7,152 nucleotides of DNA from an uncultured Dialister sp. (GTDB lineage: Bacteria > Bacillota > Negativicutes > Veillonellales > Dialisteraceae): NCBI RefSeq assembly GCF_900538805.1, contig NZ_UPZP01000108.1, forward strand, positions 1-7,152, written 5' to 3'. Positions within the stretch are counted from its first letter, which is position 1, and the number at the start of each line of letters is the position of its first letter. The notes below the pieces were generated by a model. The model did not search any database, was not told the DNA's origin, and saw only the letters and a program-made list of their open reading frames with translations. This document shows positions 5,280-7,152 of this stretch, piece by piece. A program made the translations under genes and the position numbers.

Positions 5280-6218
5280 TCATCTCAGCACATCTTCCAG
5301 ATACCTTTCTCCGTTCCACCAGAAGATTTTTTCGATTTCTTCTTCCTTGAATCCGCCTTTCTGGAGAGCCTCTGCCAGGCGGCCCATTTCGGAGGCGTCT
5401 TTCAGTTCCAGTTTCGGTTCGATGCCGTCGAAGTCGCTGCCCAGAGCCAGCACGTCGATGCCGCCTATGTCGCGGATATGGCGGGCGTGGCGGACGATGT
5501 TTGCCAGGGTGGTCACTTCTTCGGTGCCGGTGAAGTGGTTGGCGAAGTTGAGCCCGATGAGGCCGCCTTTGTCACCGAAGAGGCGGATGAGGTCATCCGG
5601 CAGGTTCCGCCGGTGCGCCGTCACCGCCCGGGCGTCGGAGTGGGAGGCCATGGGCGGCACTTTGCAGGTCATGAGGATTTCCCTGGTGCCCTCGTCGTTG
5701 AGATGGCTGGTGTCCACGATCATGTGCATGACTTCCATGGCTTTAATGATTTCCCAGCCCCTTTTCGTAATGCCCCTGTCTTTTCCTTCCATGCCGTTGG
5801 GAAATCCGATTTCATTGGGATAGTTCCAGGTGAGCGTCATGAGGCGGACGCCGTCTTTGTACATGCGCTCCAGCTTCTCCACGCTGCCGCCTGCCGCTTC
5901 ACCGCCTTCCACGGAAAGGAGGGCGCCGATTTTCCCCTCTTCCTCCGCTTCCCGCAGGTCCTCCCGGCAGCGGATGGGGCAGAGGAAATGGTGCCATGTT
6001 TCCAGTTCCCTTCGGAAGGTGGAAAGGAGGTCCTCATACCGCCTCCACACATCCGGCGTCTCCTTCCGGTCCACCCAGAGGGCAAAATCCTGGATGAAGC
6101 AGCCCCCTTTTTTCAGCTTTTTCAGGTCGATGTAGAGAGAATTCTCCATGAGGGTCCCCTTCTCCCCATGGTCATGGAGTTCGGTAATGGTGTCACAGTG
6201 GAAATCGATGTATTTCAT
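5280..6218 (-). CDS. Membrane dipeptidase, peptidase family M19
   Basis: A 312-residue zinc dipeptidase of the renal dipeptidase-like family (amidohydrolase TIM barrel), expected to hydrolyse a range of dipeptides. The binuclear metal site is complete: H7 and D9 in DFHCDT (5-10), bridging E104 in SVEGGE (102-107), H172 in DTSHLND (169-175), H193 in ASHSDARAV (191-199) and Asp262 in GSDFDGI (260-266). AHRRNLPDD (201-209) matches the substrate-binding block. There is no signal peptide or membrane segment, so despite the family name it is probably cytoplasmic. Length fits bacterial members (about 300-330). The start at 6218 is chosen because GGGAGG lies 5 nt upstream and the family begins at about this point; an in-frame ATG at 6269 has no such site. 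It is probably monocistronic, between the 59-bp array and the 4801-5278 block. Confidence 0.93.
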   Translation of the reverse strand: MKYIDFHCDTITELHDHGEKGTLMENSLYIDLKKLKKGGCFIQDFALWVDRKETPDVWRRYEDLLSTFRRELETWHHFLCPIRCREDLREAEEEGKIGALLSVEGGEAAGGSVEKLERMYKDGVRLMTLTWNYPNEIGFPNGMEGKDRGITKRGWEIIKAMEVMHMIVDTSHLNDEGTREILMTCKVPPMASHSDARAVTAHRRNLPDDLIRLFGDKGGLIGLNFANHFTGTEEVTTLANIVRHARHIRDIGGIDVLALGSDFDGIEPKLELKDASEMGRLAEALQKGGFKEEEIEKIFWWNGERYLEDVLR

Positions 6219-6295
6219 GGTACCCTCCCGCAGAAAATAAAAGACGCCGGCCATGAAGGCCCGCGCCATGCAGACAATATGAAATTTCTCTCTGT

Positions 6296-6324
6296 ATCAT
6301 ACCATTGGAGAAAGGACGGCACAA
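6296..6324 (-). promoter_or_regulatory. Candidate promoter of the dipeptidase gene
   Basis: On the minus strand, an extended -10 TGGTATGAT (6296-6304) has a weak -35 TTGTGC (6319-6324) at 17 bp. It would give a leader of about 70 nt. The 59-bp array begins only 14 bases upstream of the -35. Confidence 0.5.
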
Positions 6325-6571
6325 GAGGGGACGGGGAGTTTCCTGTCCGACGTGGCGGCATGGTGTTTCTTACCGACAGGAAACTGTTTGCGTATAGTTT
6401 CCTACTCGGCGTGACACTGTGGCGTTTCTTACCGGCAGGAAACTTTTCGCGTATAGTTTCCTGCTCGGCGTGACACTGTGGTGTTTCTTACCGACAGGAA
6501 ACTTTTCGCGTATAGTTTCCTACTCGACTTGGCACTGTGGTGTTTCTTACCGACAGGAAACTTCTCGACAG

Positions 6572-6609
6572 GAGATTTCTCGACTCCGCTTCGCTACGCT
6601 CGAAATGAC
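6572..6609 (-). repeat. Dispersed element inserted in the 59-bp array
   Basis: The segment from GAGATTTCTCGAC to CGAAATGAC replaces about 17 bases of one array unit with about 47, lengthening that unit to 89 bp. Read on the minus strand it begins GTCATTTCGAGCG and matches the shorter element at 3298-3325. The flanking array sequence resumes at GGCGTGGCGGCATGGT. Confidence 0.65.
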
Positions 6610-7132
6610 AGAGGGGCGTGGCGGCATGGTGTTTCTTACCGGCAGGAAACTGTTTGCGAAGGGTTTCCTGCTCGACGCGGCTCCACTGTGTTTCTTGCCG
6701 GCAGGAAACTGTTTGCGAAGGGTTTCCTACTCGACGTGGCTCCACTGTGTTTCTTGCCGACAGGAAACTGTTTGCGAAGGGTTTCCTGCTCGACGTGGCT
6801 CCACTGTGTTTCTTGCCGACAGGAAACTGTTTGCGAAGGGTTTCCTACTCGGCGTGACACTGTGGCGTTTCTTACCGGCAGGAAACTTTTCGCGTATAGT
6901 TTCCTACTCGACTTGGCACTGTGGTGTTTCTTACCGACAGGAAACTGTTTGCGAAGGGGTTCCTGCCCGGCGTGGCTCCACTGTGTTTCTTGCCGACAGG
7001 AAACTGTTTGCGAAGGGTTTCCTATCCGGCGTGGCTCCATTGTGTTTCTTATCGACAGGAAACTGTTTGCGAAGGGTTTCCTACTCGACTTGGCACTGTG
7101 GTGTTTCTTACCGACAGGAAACTTCTCGACAG

Positions 7133-7152
7133 GAGATTTCTCGACTCCGCTT
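7133..7152 (-). repeat. Second copy of the dispersed element, cut by the window edge
   Basis: The last 20 bases match 6572-6591 exactly, and the preceding unit (from 7103) matches that from 6542, a displacement of 561 bp. The rest of the element lies outside the window. Confidence 0.7.

Larger units (their letters stand above)
6338..7152. repeat. 59-bp tandem repeat array, 13 boxes, running off the right edge
   Basis: A palindrome-like 20-bp box (best form GTTTCTTGCCGGCAGGAAAC at 6690) starts at 6365, 6424, 6483, 6542, 6631, 6690, 6749, 6808, 6867, 6926, 6985, 7044 and 7103. Every step is exactly 59 bp except 6542 to 6631, which is 89 because of an inserted element. In ordinary units GTTTCCT follows 32 bases after the box start and can pair with AGGAAAC of the box. 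A half unit in phase begins the array at 6338. Two unit types mix: one with TGTTTGCGAAGG and a GGCTCCACTGT tail, the other with TTTTCGCGTATA and a CACTGTGG tail. 59 is not a multiple of 3, so apparent reading frames are artefacts. Confidence 0.9.

Noticed and set aside
5478..6473. 331-codon plus-strand open frame
   Set aside because: Antisense to the dipeptidase, which has all metal ligands; the frame also runs into the repeat array.
6488..7040. Open reading frames across the 59-bp array on both strands
   Set aside because: The period is not a multiple of three, so the frames simply cycle through the repeat; no ribosome sites and highly repetitive low-value peptides.
6338..7152. CRISPR array (boxes begin GTTTC and end GAAAC at regular spacing)
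   Set aside because: The 39 bases between boxes are themselves near-identical among units rather than unique spacers, and no cas gene is present in the window.

Overview
The window looks like a chromosomal segment of a low-to-mid GC Firmicute, most plausibly a member of the Negativicutes (Dialister/Veillonellaceae-like). That placement is an inference from UraA, BI-1 and dipeptidase family resemblance, AGGAGG-type ribosome sites, sigmaA-type promoters and intergenic DNA packed with short palindromic repeats. No rRNA or tRNA gene, transposase, phage gene or CRISPR locus was seen.

Layout, left to right. A rho-independent terminator for a gene off the left edge (39-63) and a second hairpin (72-105) precede a Bax inhibitor-1 family membrane protein (112-816, minus). 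Behind it is an exported WG-repeat protein (937-2379, minus) with an unusual glycine-zipper insertion. A compact divergent promoter region (about 2420-2481) drives the WG gene leftward and, rightward, a two-gene unit: a 61-codon protein of unknown function (2516-2701) and a TM2-domain membrane protein (2715-3059). Two hairpin terminators follow. A 238-bp repeat-like block (3164-3401) fills the gap to the uracil permease gene uraA (3404-4669, minus). The uraA leader carries a strong terminator-like hairpin just before the ribosome site, which suggests transcription attenuation. A second repeat-rich block (4801-5278), mostly triloop hairpins and 7- and 9-bp tandem repeats, separates uraA from an M19-family membrane dipeptidase gene (5280-6218, minus). 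From 6338 to the right edge runs a tandem array with an exact 59-bp period, interrupted by a dispersed element that returns at a spacing of 561 bp.

The protein-coding genes are mostly housekeeping or envelope functions: nucleobase uptake, dipeptide hydrolysis and membrane proteins. They do not form an obvious common pathway. Most of the unexplained information is in the non-coding DNA. Two intergenic blocks begin within a few bases of a minus-strand stop codon, each opening with a degenerate 7- or 8-bp tandem repeat and each containing hairpins and a shared 16-mer. The third is the 59-bp array, which ends next to the dipeptidase promoter. These are the best candidates for something undescribed, but their function cannot be read from the sequence alone.
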